Below, piece after piece: positions 9,900-18,686 of a stretch of 64,000 nt of DNA. The notes beneath the pieces were generated by a model that was not told the origin of the DNA, did no database searches, and saw only the letters and a program-made list of their open reading frames with translations. Each line of letters begins with the position of its first letter. Position 1 is the stretch's first letter. The position numbers were made by a program, and so were the translations under genes. This stretch comes from Arthrobacter sp. SX1312 (GTDB lineage Bacteria > Actinomycetota > Actinomycetes > Actinomycetales > Micrococcaceae). The stretch is from positions 1 through 64,000 of the forward strand of contig NZ_PJIM01000001.1 in the NCBI RefSeq assembly GCF_002929295.1, read 5' to 3'.

Positions 9900-10862
9900 A
9901 TGCCGGGAACGGCACCCGCGGGCGACGACGGACCGCTGACCGTGCTCGTCCGCGACTATCTGCAGCACATGTCCGTGGAGCGGGGCCTGTCGGCCAACAC
10001 GCTCGCGGCCTACCGGCGCGACCTGCGGCGGTACGAGGCGTTCCTCGGCGCCCGGGGCGTGGAGGACGCCGCCCGCATCACGCGCCATGACGTCTCCGCC
10101 TTCGCGCAGGCCGTCGTCTCGGGGGAGGACGGCCTGTCGCCCCTGAGCCCGCGGTCCGCCGCGCGGACCGTCGTCGCAGTCCGAGGCCTGCACCGGTTCT
10201 GGGCCCTGGAGGGCATCACCGCGGGGGACCCGGCCCGCGACGTGCACCCGCCCCTGGCGGGGCGCCGCCTGCCGAAGGCGATCCCCGTCCCGGAGGTGGT
10301 GCGCATCCTCGAGGCCGTCGACACGGGCTCCCCCTCGGGCCAGCGCGACCGCGCCCTGCTCGAGTTCCTGTACTCGACGGGGGCCAGGATCAGCGAGGCG
10401 GTGGGGCTGGACGTCGACGACGTCTCCGTGACCGACGCCGCGGACGGCCCCGCCGTGGTCCGGCTCACCGGCAAGGGGTCGAAGGAGCGCCTCGTCCCCG
10501 TCGGGTCCTACGCCGCCCGGGCCGTCGAGGCCTACCTCGTGCAGGGCCGCCCGGGTCTGGCCTCGAAGGGCACGGGCAGTCCTGCCCTGTTCCTCAACAT
10601 GCGGGGAGGGCGCCTCAGCCGCCAGAGCGCGTGGACCATCCTCAAGACCGCGACAGAACGCGCCGGGGTCACGCGCGAGGTATCGCCCCACACGCTCCGG
10701 CACTCCTTCGCCACCCACCTGCTCGAGGGCGGGGCGGACGTGCGCGTGGTGCAGGAACTCCTCGGCCACGCCTCGGTCACCACGACGCAGGTTTACACGC
10801 TGGTCACCGCCGACACGCTGCGGGAAGTGTACGCGGCGGCCCATCCGCGGGCCCTTGCCTGA
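9900..10862 (+). CDS. xerD: Tyrosine recombinase XerD
   Basis: 320 aa. It resolves chromosome dimers at dif together with XerC. The N-terminal SAM-like domain is visible ([23 protein letters not shown]). All catalytic residues are present: Arg163 (GARISEA), Lys192 ([10 protein letters not shown]), His264 and Arg267 (PHTLRHSF), His290 (LLGHAS) and nucleophile Tyr299. ATG 9900 lies 5 nt after the NUDIX gene and fits the family N-terminus; the longer upstream frame is not conserved-looking. Its position next to pyrG and a NUDIX gene marks it as the housekeeping XerD and not a phage integrase. Confidence 0.93.
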   Translation: MPGTAPAGDDGPLTVLVRDYLQHMSVERGLSANTLAAYRRDLRRYEAFLGARGVEDAARITRHDVSAFAQAVVSGEDGLSPLSPRSAARTVVAVRGLHRFWALEGITAGDPARDVHPPLAGRRLPKAIPVPEVVRILEAVDTGSPSGQRDRALLEFLYSTGARISEAVGLDVDDVSVTDAADGPAVVRLTGKGSKERLVPVGSYAARAVEAYLVQGRPGLASKGTGSPALFLNMRGGRLSRQSAWTILKTATERAGVTREVSPHTLRHSFATHLLEGGADVRVVQELLGHASVTTTQVYTLVTADTLREVYAAAHPRALA

Positions 10863-11445
10863 CACGGGAGCGCCGGGGCGGGACGCGGATCCCGTGCCAT
10901 CCGGCGAGTGGGTGCGCATCGACGGCGTCGACTACCGGCGTGTGGTCCTGTGCTTCCTCTTCCGGGACGGTGACGGTGACAGGGTCGGTGACGGCGACCA
11001 GGGCGGTGACGGTCGCGGCGGCAGGCAGGTACTGCTCGGTCTCAAGCGCACCGGGTTCGGTACCGGCCGGGTCGTGGCCCTCGGCGGGAAGATCGACGGT
11101 CGGGAGACCGCCCGCGAGGCGGCGGTGCGCGAGGTCGCGGAGGAGAGCGGCATCGATCTCGTGCCGGCGGACGTGCATGCGGCCGGGGAGATCACCTGGC
11201 ACTTCCCCGCAGAGCCCGCCTGGAACATGGCGGCGTCGCTGTTCACGGCAGAGGCCGGGGACGCCGCAGCCGAAGCCTGCGAGGAGATCGAACCGCGCTG
11301 GTACGGCGTCGACGCCATCCCCTGGCAGGACATGTGGCAGGACGCCCCGCACTGGATCCCGGCGCTCCTCGCAGGACGGCCGGTCCGTGCCCGGTTCGTC
11401 ATGGCCACCGACAACGAGAGCGTCGCCGGCGTCGTCGTCGACTGA
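10855..11445 (+). CDS. MutT-like NUDIX hydrolase (8-oxo-dGTPase type)
   Basis: 196 aa. The NUDIX box [20 protein letters not shown] continuing into ESGI matches the consensus perfectly. The surrounding residues ([22 protein letters not shown]) resemble MTH1-like enzymes that clear oxidised purine nucleotides. TTG 10855 overlaps xerD by 8 nt. GTG 10894 ([11 protein letters not shown]) is an equally good start. Residues 38-56 are a DG-rich insertion encoded by a GGTGAC-like repeat (about 10966-11022) between two core strands, and they look recently expanded. The gene ends the long plus-strand operon and converges with prpC. Confidence 0.85.
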   Translation: MPDTGAPGRDADPVPSGEWVRIDGVDYRRVVLCFLFRDGDGDRVGDGDQGGDGRGGRQVLLGLKRTGFGTGRVVALGGKIDGRETAREAAVREVAEESGIDLVPADVHAAGEITWHFPAEPAWNMAASLFTAEAGDAAAEACEEIEPRWYGVDAIPWQDMWQDAPHWIPALLAGRPVRARFVMATDNESVAGVVVD

Positions 11446-11477
11446 GCACGACGACGACGACGCCGCCGACGGCGGGC

Positions 11478-12620
11478 TCAGCCCCCGACGTGCCGCTCGT
11501 CCGGCCCGTTGTAGAGGCTCAGCGGGCGGATGAGCGAGTTGGCGGCCGTCTGCTCCATGATGTGCGCGGTCCAGCCGGTGATCCGCGCCGCGATGAAGAG
11601 CGGTGTGAACATCTCCGTGTCGAACCCCATGAGGTGGTAGGTGGGCCCGGCGGGGTAGTCGAGGTTCGGCTTGATGCCCTTGGCCTCGTCCATCGCCGTC
11701 TCGAGGCCGGAGTACAGCCCCAGGATCTCGCTGCGGCCGTAGTGTCGAACCATGGCGTCGAGCGCGGACTTCATGGTGGGGACCCGGGAATCGCCGTTCT
11801 TGTAGACGCGGTGGCCGAACCCCATGACCTTCTTCTTCGCGGCCAGCGCCTCCTCCATCCACGCCTTCGCACGGGCCGCGGCCTCCTCGGTCGACTCGTC
11901 CTCGCGGATGCCGATCTCCTCGAAGGTGTGCATGACGGCCTCGTTCGCCCCGCCGTGCAGTGCTCCCTTGAGGGCGCCGATCGCGCCGGTCACGGCCGAA
12001 TGCAGGTCGGAGAGGGTGGAGGTGATGACCCTCGCGGTGAAGGTCGACGCGTTGAAGGAATGCTCCGCGTACAGGACCATCGAGACGTCGAACGCGTGCA
12101 CCACCTCGGCGGGGGCCTCCTCCCCGAAGGTCATCCACAGGAAGTTCGCCGAGTAGCCGAGATCGTCGCGGGGCTCCACGCGGGCCTGCCCGCGGCGGCG
12201 GCGCTGATCGTACGCGACGACGGCGGGGAACACCGCGAACAGCGTGGCGGCCTTCTCCATGTTCGCCTCGACCGAGGTGTCGTTCGCCAGCGGGTGGCAG
12301 GCGCCCAGCACGGAGACCGCCGTCCGCGCCACGTCCATGGGGTGGGCCGTCAGCGGCAGCAGGTCGATTGCCGCGACCACCTGCTCGGGGAGGGCCCGGT
12401 GCGCGCGCTCGAAGGCGTCGAACCGCGCCCGCTCCCCGGGGTCCGGCAGTTCGCCGTTCCACAGCAGGTAGGCGACGTCCTCGACGTCGCGGTGCCCGGC
12501 GAGCTCCTGCACGGGGTATCCCCGGTACAGGAGCGAATTGGTGTCCGGATTGACCTTTGAGATCGCGGTGTAGTCCACCACGACTCCCGCGAGCCCCTTG
12601 TGGATCTGTGGTTCTGTCAC
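11478..12620 (-). CDS. prpC: 2-methylcitrate synthase / citrate synthase
   Basis: 380 aa, the short length of bacterial methylcitrate synthases. It condenses propionyl-CoA with oxaloacetate. The catalytic triad of citrate synthases is present: His222 (ALHGGANE), His270 (GFGHRVYK) and Asp321 (PNLDYPAG). The operon with prpB and prpD fixes the methylcitrate role, though such enzymes often also use acetyl-CoA. GTG start overlaps the prpB stop as GTGA, so the two are coupled. It is the last gene of the minus-strand gntR-prpD-prpB-prpC operon. Confidence 0.93.
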   Translation of the reverse strand: MTEPQIHKGLAGVVVDYTAISKVNPDTNSLLYRGYPVQELAGHRDVEDVAYLLWNGELPDPGERARFDAFERAHRALPEQVVAAIDLLPLTAHPMDVARTAVSVLGACHPLANDTSVEANMEKAATLFAVFPAVVAYDQRRRRGQARVEPRDDLGYSANFLWMTFGEEAPAEVVHAFDVSMVLYAEHSFNASTFTARVITSTLSDLHSAVTGAIGALKGALHGGANEAVMHTFEEIGIREDESTEEAAARAKAWMEEALAAKKKVMGFGHRVYKNGDSRVPTMKSALDAMVRHYGRSEILGLYSGLETAMDEAKGIKPNLDYPAGPTYHLMGFDTEMFTPLFIAARITGWTAHIMEQTAANSLIRPLSLYNGPDERHVGG

Positions 12621-13573
12621 GCCTGGTCCTCCTGTGCAGTCGGTCGTGCGGATCCGGGGCTTCCCGGCGGGCGTCCGTCGGGAATCTCGAAGTCGAAGAC
12701 GGAGGAGTCGAAGCGGTTGTAGCCCTCGTAGTCCACCAGCTCGTAGAGCCGGCTCCGCGTCTGCATGCCGGCCACGGCCGGCTCCTGCGTCCCCTGCGTC
12801 CTGATCGAGTCCAGCGTACGCTCGGCGGCGCCCATCGCACTGCGCAGCAGCGTGACGGGATAGATCACCATGGTGACGCCCACCTCCTGCAGCTGTTCGA
12901 CGGTGAAGAGGTCGCTCTTGCCGAACTCGGTCATGTTGGCCAGGATCGGCACGTCCACGGCGTCACGGATGGCGCGGAACTCCTCGAGGCTCCGCAGGGC
13001 CTCGGGGAAGATGGCGTCGGCCCCGGCTTCGACGAGAGCCCGCGACCGCTCGCAGGCGGCCTCCAGGGTGTCCGTGCCGCGGATGTCCGTGCGCGCCATG
13101 ATGAGGAAGTTCGGGTCCCGGCGGGCGTCGGCGGCGGCACGGATGCGCTTCACGGCCGTGTCGAGGTCGACGACGTTCTTCCCGTCGAGGTGGCCGCAGC
13201 GTTTCGGGTTGAACTGGTCCTCGATGTGGCAGCCCGCGAGGCCCGCGTTCTCGAGCTCCTGCACGCTGCGGGCCACGTTCATCGGCTCGCCGAACCCGGT
13301 ATCGGCGTCGACGATGCACGGCAGGTCGGTCATGCGCGCGATCTGCCCGGCGCGCTGCGCGACCTCCGTCAGCGTCGTGAGGCCGATGTCCGGCAGGCCG
13401 AGATCGGCGGCGATGACCGCCCCGGAGATGTAGACGCCGTCGAAGCCCTTGTCGGCGATCAGGCGGGCCGAGAGCGGGTTGAAGGCGCCCGGGAACTGCT
13501 GGACGCGCCCGGAGGCGAGCCCGTCCCTGAGGGCTCTGCGCTTCTGGTCGGGGGTGACGCTCGAGTACAGCAC
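12617..13573 (-). CDS. prpB: 2-methylisocitrate lyase
   Basis: 318 aa. It splits 2-methylisocitrate into pyruvate and succinate. The isocitrate-lyase-family signature KRCGH is at residues 124-128 with catalytic Cys126, and the Mg-binding DADTGFG segment is at 89-95. The PEP-mutase/ICL fold starts at PGAFNPLSARL. GTG start lies 9 nt after the prpD stop. Flanked by prpD and prpC in one operon, so the methylisocitrate function is well supported. Confidence 0.94.
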   Translation of the reverse strand: MLYSSVTPDQKRRALRDGLASGRVQQFPGAFNPLSARLIADKGFDGVYISGAVIAADLGLPDIGLTTLTEVAQRAGQIARMTDLPCIVDADTGFGEPMNVARSVQELENAGLAGCHIEDQFNPKRCGHLDGKNVVDLDTAVKRIRAAADARRDPNFLIMARTDIRGTDTLEAACERSRALVEAGADAIFPEALRSLEEFRAIRDAVDVPILANMTEFGKSDLFTVEQLQEVGVTMVIYPVTLLRSAMGAAERTLDSIRTQGTQEPAVAGMQTRSRLYELVDYEGYNRFDSSVFDFEIPDGRPPGSPGSARPTAQEDQA

Positions 13574-13582
13574 GGCGGCCTC

Positions 13583-15103
13583 CTAGAGGAGTCCCTGCGG
13601 CGCGGCGGCCGCATCGACGACGCCCGGGCGCGCCAGGATGTTCAGTTGCCCCAGCGAGCCGGCCGGCAGGTCCGGCAGCTGCTCGACGGCGGCGAGGAAG
13701 CGGTCCAGCTCGGCGTCGTCGACGACGCCCGTGGCGAGCATGCGCAGCTTCGCGATGTAGTCGGCACGGGCGAAGGGACGGGCGCCGAGGGGGTGTGCGT
13801 CCGCGACGGCGATCTCGTCGGTGATGACGGTGCCGTCCGTGAGCGTGATCTCGACCCGCCCGCCGAAGGCCTTCTCCGCGATGTCCAGGGAGTGGTAGCG
13901 GCGGGTCCACTCGGGGTCCTCGAGCGTGGTGACCTTGTGCCAGAGCGCCACCGTGTCCGGCCGTGCGGCCCGCTCGGGGGCGTAGGAGTCCTCGTGGTGC
14001 CAGCGACCGTCCTGCAGCGCGACGGTGAAGATGTAGGGGATCGAGTGGTCGAGCGTCTCCCGGGAGGCCGAGGGGTCGTACTTCTGCGGATCGTTGGCGC
14101 CGGAGCCGATCACGTAGTGGGTGTGGTGGGAGGTGTGGATGACGACCGAGGCGACGTTCGCCGGGTCCGTGGCCTCGGGGTGCGCGCCGTGGAGACGCCG
14201 GGCGAGGTCGATCCAGGCCTGCGCCTGGTACTCGGCGGAGTGCTCCTTGGTGTAGGTGTCGAGGATGGCGCGCTTCGGCTCGCCCTGCGTCGGCAGGGGC
14301 ACCTCGTAGGCGGCCTGGGGGCCGTCGAGGAGCCAGGCGATCACGCCGTCCTCGCCCTCGTAGATGGGCGTGGGGGAGGTCTGGCCGCGCAGGGCGCGGT
14401 CGATGGCCTCGACGGCCATCTTCCCGGCGAACGCCGGGGCGTGCGCCTTCCAGGTGGAGATCTCGCCCTTGCGGGACTGGCGGGTCGCCGTCGTCGTGTG
14501 CAGGGCCTGTCCGACGGCGTGGAAGATGACGTCGGCGTCCAGGCCGAGCAGCGTGCCGATGCCCGCTGCGGCGGACGGGCCGAGATGTGCGACGTGGTCG
14601 ATCTTGTGCTCGTGCAGGCAGATGGCCTTCACGAGGTCCACCTGGATCTCGTAGCCCGTGGCGATCGCCCGGACCAGGTCCCGGCCCGAGGCGCCGGTGT
14701 GCTGCGCCGCGGCGAGGATGGGCGGGATGTTGTCCCCCGGGTGCGAGTAGTCCGCCGCGAGGAACGTGTCGTGGTAGTCGAGCTCACGGACGGCGACGCC
14801 GTTGGCCCAGGCGGCCCACTCGGCGGAGACGGGGGAGTCGACGCCGAAGACGGCGGCACCTGAGCCGTGCACGGAGACCGGGTGGCTCAGCGCCTGGGCG
14901 CGGGCTGCGACGACGGGCGCGCGGTTGAGCGACGCGAGGGCCACGGAGGCGTTGTCGATGATCCGGTTGATCACCATGTCGGCGACCTCCGCCGTGACCT
15001 CGACGGGATCCGTGGCGACCTCGGCGATCTTCCAGGCGAGTTGGCCCTCCCGGGGGAGGTTCTCCTCACTGCGGTGGACGCGGACGGGGTGGAGTTCGAC
15101 CAT
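13583..15103 (-). CDS. prpD: 2-methylcitrate dehydratase
   Basis: 506 aa, MmgE/PrpD family. It dehydrates 2-methylcitrate to 2-methyl-cis-aconitate, an iron-sulfur-independent reaction. Family hallmarks are [19 protein letters not shown] and the [20 protein letters not shown] segment. GAGAGGA stands 7 nt before the ATG. No prpF or acnD is present, so rehydration to methylisocitrate probably relies on a general aconitase elsewhere. The 5' end overlaps the gntR reading frame by 38 nt. Confidence 0.94.
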   Translation of the reverse strand: MVELHPVRVHRSEENLPREGQLAWKIAEVATDPVEVTAEVADMVINRIIDNASVALASLNRAPVVAARAQALSHPVSVHGSGAAVFGVDSPVSAEWAAWANGVAVRELDYHDTFLAADYSHPGDNIPPILAAAQHTGASGRDLVRAIATGYEIQVDLVKAICLHEHKIDHVAHLGPSAAAGIGTLLGLDADVIFHAVGQALHTTTATRQSRKGEISTWKAHAPAFAGKMAVEAIDRALRGQTSPTPIYEGEDGVIAWLLDGPQAAYEVPLPTQGEPKRAILDTYTKEHSAEYQAQAWIDLARRLHGAHPEATDPANVASVVIHTSHHTHYVIGSGANDPQKYDPSASRETLDHSIPYIFTVALQDGRWHHEDSYAPERAARPDTVALWHKVTTLEDPEWTRRYHSLDIAEKAFGGRVEITLTDGTVITDEIAVADAHPLGARPFARADYIAKLRMLATGVVDDAELDRFLAAVEQLPDLPAGSLGQLNILARPGVVDAAAAPQGLL

Positions 15104-15800
15104 GGTGTTCCTCTCGGTGCTGCGGGGCTGGTTCGGGGTTCGGTCCAGGAGTGGTCCGGGGGGTGTCCGGGTGCGGGGCGAGCAGGTGGTGGAGGCTCAT
15201 GTGGAGGTGCACGCGCATCGAGGCCTCGGCGAGATCGGCGTTGCCGGTGCTCAGGGCGAGGGCGATCTGCTCGTGCTCGCGGGCGGAGGCCAGGAGGCGG
15301 GCCGGATGGTCCCGGGCCAGCCGCCGGACCCGCGCCAGATGGGTGCGGATCGGTTTCTGGGCCTGCAGTAGGTAGCGGTTCCCGGCCGCGTCGTCGATCT
15401 GCTGGTCCAGCCGCGCCACGAGGGCGTAGTAGGCGTCCTGGCCGCCGTCGTCGTCCCCGATGAGCCGACCGGCCCGGGCGAACTCCCCGGCGAGCGCCGC
15501 GAAGACGGTGCGGTCGCCACGCACGGCGGCGAGCCGGACGGCGGCGCATTCGAGGGGTACACGGACGTCGAAGAGATCGGCGACCGCAGCCAGGGAGATC
15601 GCGGAGACGACGACGCCGCGCCCGGCGTGCGGGCTGGCGAGGCCTTCGGCGACGAGGCGTGAGAGCGCTTCGCGCAGGGGGGTCCGCGAGACGCCGAGCC
15701 GCGCCGACTGCTCGACCTCGGCGAGCACGTCCCCCGGGGCCAGCCGCCACTCGACGATGTCCGAGCGCAGGAGCGTGTAGGCGCGATCGCTGGCCCGCAT
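15066..15800 (-). CDS. GntR-family regulator (FCD-type) of the prp genes
   Basis: 244 aa. The N-terminal winged helix-turn-helix shows [20 protein letters not shown] (about residues 35-54), the GntR signature. The C-terminal all-helical FCD ligand domain follows. The last ~35 residues ([14 protein letters not shown] and onward) are Pro/Arg-rich and lie over the start of prpD; they look like frame read-on and not a folded domain. GGGGAGGAG gives a strong ribosome binding site. It is first in the prpD-prpB-prpC operon and divergent from prpE. Two matching operator-like sites lie in the shared promoter region, so it probably controls both directions. Confidence 0.87.
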   Translation of the reverse strand: MRASDRAYTLLRSDIVEWRLAPGDVLAEVEQSARLGVSRTPLREALSRLVAEGLASPHAGRGVVVSAISLAAVADLFDVRVPLECAAVRLAAVRGDRTVFAALAGEFARAGRLIGDDDGGQDAYYALVARLDQQIDDAAGNRYLLQAQKPIRTHLARVRRLARDHPARLLASAREHEQIALALSTGNADLAEASMRVHLHMSLHHLLAPHPDTPRTTPGPNPEPAPQHREEHHGRTPPRPRPPQ

Positions 15801-15868
15801 CCCGTCTCCTCCCCGCTCGTCCTGGTGGTGCCGGTCCGCCCGTTGTCACGGCGCAGTACCGACTCCAA

Positions 15869-15880
15869 TGTATGCAGAAG
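15869..15880 (+). promoter_or_regulatory. Operator-like site 1, gntR-prpE promoter region
   Basis: TGTATGCAGAAG. It matches site 2 at 15932-15943 in 11 of 12 positions. Its core is a near palindrome (TGTATGCA against the perfect TGTATACA). It lies 69 bp upstream of the gntR start, the region where the promoter of the minus-strand prp operon should be. Short palindromes of this type are typical of FCD-type GntR regulators. The binding protein is inferred. Confidence 0.55.
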
Positions 15881-15931
15881 AGGCCACTAGTACAAGAATC
15901 TACGGCTCTCGCCCGGAAGGGATCACGTCTG

Positions 15932-15943
15932 TGTATACAGAAG
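15932..15943 (+). promoter_or_regulatory. Operator-like site 2, gntR-prpE promoter region
   Basis: TGTATACAGAAG, whose first 8 bases are a perfect palindrome. It starts exactly 63 bp after site 1, close to six helical turns, so both sites face the same side of the DNA. It lies 50 bp before the prpE start, overlapping the likely -35 region. Confidence 0.6.
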
Positions 15944-15992
15944 GGGATGGTGGATACTGGTCCTCACCATCCACGCGCGACGAGGGGCGATC

Positions 15993-17936
15993 ATGGCTGC
16001 TGAACACGATGCCGGACCCGGGGCTCTGCCCGGCCAGGACTACCGACGCCTGCACGCGGAGAGCCTCGCGGACCCGGAACGGTTCTGGCTCGCGGCCGCG
16101 CGTGCGATCGACTGGATGAGCCCACCCGCGGCGGCCCTGGACAGCGCGGACGCCCCCCTGCACCGCTGGTTCCCCGGGGCGTCCCTCAACACCAGCTACA
16201 ACGCGCTCGACCGCCACGTCGAGGCCGGCCGGGGGGACCAGGCGGCCCTCGTCCACGACTCCGCGATGCACGGGACGGTCCGCACCCTCACGTACGCCGA
16301 GCTCCGCGACGAGGTCGCCGTCTTCGCCGGCGTCCTCGCACGCCTCGGCGTCGGCAAGGGCGACCGGGTGCTCGTCTACCTGCCGATGATCCCCGAGGCC
16401 GCCGTCGCCATGCTCGCCTGCGCGCGGATCGGCGCCGTCCACTCCGTGGTCTTCGGAGGGTTCGCCGCCGTCGAACTGGCGGCCCGCATCAGGGACGCGA
16501 GGCCGGCCGCGATCGTGACGGCGGACGGCGGCATCGAACCTGCCCGCCGCGTCGAGTACCTCCCCGCGGTCCAGGAGGCGCTCGCGCTCGCCGACAGCGT
16601 CGGGACGCCCGTCGTCGTCAGGGCACGGGACGGGTTCAGCCACGGTGTCGCCGAGTACCGGGAACCCGGGACGCGGTGGCTGGACTGGGACGAGGCGGTG
16701 TCCGACGCCGAGGCCGTCCCGCCCGTGGAGGTCGCCGCGACCGACCCGCTCTACATCCTCTACACCTCCGGCACCACGGGCTCCCCCAAGGGCGTGGTGC
16801 GCGACAACGGCGGGCACGCCGTCGCGCTCACGTGGTCGATGCGGGCGATCTTCGGCGTGGGGCCGGGAGACACCATGCTGACGGCGTCCGACGTCGGCTG
16901 GGTGGTGGGTCACTCCTACATCGTCTACGGGCCGCTCCTGGCCGGGGCCACGACGGTCCTGTACGAGGGGAAGCCCGTGGGCACCCCCGACGCCGGGGTT
17001 TTCGGCCGGCTCGTCGAACAGCACCGCGTCACGGCGCTGTTCACCGCGCCCACCGCACTGCGATCCATCCGTCGGGCGGACCCCACCGGTGCGGCCGTCC
17101 GGTCCCACGACCTCTCCTCGCTGGAGACGCTCTTCTCGGCCGGCGAGCGGCTCGACACGGGGACCTCGGAGTGGATCGGGGAGGTCCTGGGAGTGCCCGT
17201 CGTCGACAACTGGTGGCAGACGGAGACCGGGTGGCCCATCTGCGGGAACCCGCGCGGACTGGGCGGGGTGCCGCTGAAGGCGGGGTCGCCGTCCCTGCCC
17301 TCACCCGGGTTCGACGTCGTGATCCTCGACCCCGGCGGGTTACCGGTCCCGGCCGGGACCGAGGGGAGCATCGCCCTGCGCCTCCCGCTCCCGCCCGGCA
17401 CCCTGACCACCCTGTGGGGGAGTGACGACCGCTACCGGGACGCCTACCTCAGCGACTTCGAAGGCTTCTACACGAGCGGCGACTCCGGGTACCTGGACGA
17501 GGACGGCTACCTGTTCGTCATGGGCCGCACCGACGACGTCATCAATGTCGCCGGCCACCGGCTCTCGACGGGCGCGATCGAGCAGGTGATCGCCCAGCAC
17601 CCCGCGGTCGCCGAGTGCGCCGTGCTCGGGGTGCAGGACCCGGTCAAGGGACAGCGCGCGAGCGGCTACGTGGTCCTCAAGGCGGGCGTCTCCATCGACC
17701 CGGCGACGCTCGAGGACGAGCTCGTGGCGATGGTCCGCCGCACCATCGGCCCCGTGGCCGACTTCCGGTCCGCCGTCGTCGTCGAGGCACTGCCGAAGAC
17801 GCGGTCCGGCAAGATCCTGCGGAAGACGATGCGGCAGATGGCGGCCGGCGGCGCGTACGCCGTCCCCTCCACGATCGAGGACCCCTCGGTGCTCGACGCA
17901 CTGGAGCCGCTGCTGCGCCCGTCGCCGGCCGGGTGA
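15993..17936 (+). CDS. prpE: Propionyl-CoA synthetase
   Basis: 647 aa, AMP-forming acyl-CoA synthetase of the acetate/propionate group. It activates propionate to propionyl-CoA, the entry to the methylcitrate cycle. Motifs are the P-loop-like YTSGTTGSPKGVV, the WWQTETGWPI segment that shapes the acyl pocket, and PKTRSGKILRK with the acetylation-regulated Lys607. The N-terminal ACAS domain (FWLAAARAIDWM) is present. GAGGGG before the ATG supports the start. An acetyl-CoA synthetase is possible from sequence alone; the divergent prp operon makes propionate the likely substrate. Confidence 0.9.
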   Translation: MAAEHDAGPGALPGQDYRRLHAESLADPERFWLAAARAIDWMSPPAAALDSADAPLHRWFPGASLNTSYNALDRHVEAGRGDQAALVHDSAMHGTVRTLTYAELRDEVAVFAGVLARLGVGKGDRVLVYLPMIPEAAVAMLACARIGAVHSVVFGGFAAVELAARIRDARPAAIVTADGGIEPARRVEYLPAVQEALALADSVGTPVVVRARDGFSHGVAEYREPGTRWLDWDEAVSDAEAVPPVEVAATDPLYILYTSGTTGSPKGVVRDNGGHAVALTWSMRAIFGVGPGDTMLTASDVGWVVGHSYIVYGPLLAGATTVLYEGKPVGTPDAGVFGRLVEQHRVTALFTAPTALRSIRRADPTGAAVRSHDLSSLETLFSAGERLDTGTSEWIGEVLGVPVVDNWWQTETGWPICGNPRGLGGVPLKAGSPSLPSPGFDVVILDPGGLPVPAGTEGSIALRLPLPPGTLTTLWGSDDRYRDAYLSDFEGFYTSGDSGYLDEDGYLFVMGRTDDVINVAGHRLSTGAIEQVIAQHPAVAECAVLGVQDPVKGQRASGYVVLKAGVSIDPATLEDELVAMVRRTIGPVADFRSAVVVEALPKTRSGKILRKTMRQMAAGGAYAVPSTIEDPSVLDALEPLLRPSPAG

Positions 17937-17963
17937 GCCGCCGAGGACCGTCGGGGACAGTCG

Positions 17964-18686
17964 CTACCGTTCCGGCGGGGTCCGTGCCCAGGTGTACTCG
18001 AACTCGGGGCGGCCCCGGGTGCCGTAGCGCGGTGTCCTGAGGACCGACCTCTGGTCGGCGAGGTACTCGAGGTACCGCCGTGCCGTGACCCGGGACATGG
18101 ACAGGGCCTCCGACACCTCGACCGCGGAGGTGGGCTCGTGCCGTCGCTTCAGGACCCCCGAGACGGCGCGCAGCGTCTCCGCCGAGACGCCCTTGGGGAG
18201 GGCCGCCACGGTGGCCGGCCTGAGCGAGGCGAAGGCCTGGTCCACCTCCTCCTGCGTGGTCGCCGAGGCCTGCTCCACGAGATTCCGGCGGAAGTCCCGG
18301 TAGGCGTCGAGCTTCTCCCGGAAGGCCGAGAAGGTGAACGGCTTGATGAGGTACTGCACGATGCCGGAGGAGATCGCCGAGCGCACCACCTGCAGGTCCC
18401 GCACGGCGGTGATCGCGATGATGTCCACGGGGAGGCCGAGGCCGCGGAGGCGGCGGATGATGTCCAGGCCGTGCGCGTCCGGCAGGTTCATGTCGAGCAG
18501 GATGAGGTCGACGGCGGCCCCTCCTCGGCCCGGCTCCTCACCCGCCAGCCGGAGGAACGCCGCGAGGTCCGCGCCGCTCCGGGCGACTCCCGCCAGCTCG
18601 AACCCCTCGAGCCGCCGGACGTATTCGGCGTGCGCGTCCGCGGCGAGCGGATCGTCCTCCACGACGAGGACGCGGATGGCACTCAT
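17964..18686 (-). CDS. CitB/DctR-family response regulator
   Basis: 240 aa. The receiver domain has acidic residues at 10-12 (VEDD), the phospho-acceptor Asp65 (LLDMNLP) and the conserved Lys in LIKPFTF. The C-terminus carries a helix-turn-helix (SAVEVSEALSMSRVTARRYLEYL) of the CitB/DcuR/DctR group. The ATG overlaps the sensor kinase stop as ATGA. Divergent dctA suggests it controls C4-dicarboxylate uptake. Citrate sensing is an alternative, since the two families are alike. Confidence 0.9.
   Translation of the reverse strand: MSAIRVLVVEDDPLAADAHAEYVRRLEGFELAGVARSGADLAAFLRLAGEEPGRGGAAVDLILLDMNLPDAHGLDIIRRLRGLGLPVDIIAITAVRDLQVVRSAISSGIVQYLIKPFTFSAFREKLDAYRDFRRNLVEQASATTQEEVDQAFASLRPATVAALPKGVSAETLRAVSGVLKRRHEPTSAVEVSEALSMSRVTARRYLEYLADQRSVLRTPRYGTRGRPEFEYTWARTPPER

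Noticed and set aside
12557-14863. A 768-codon plus-strand frame over prpB and prpD
   Set aside because: It is opposite two well-recognised enzymes on minus and has no motif of its own.
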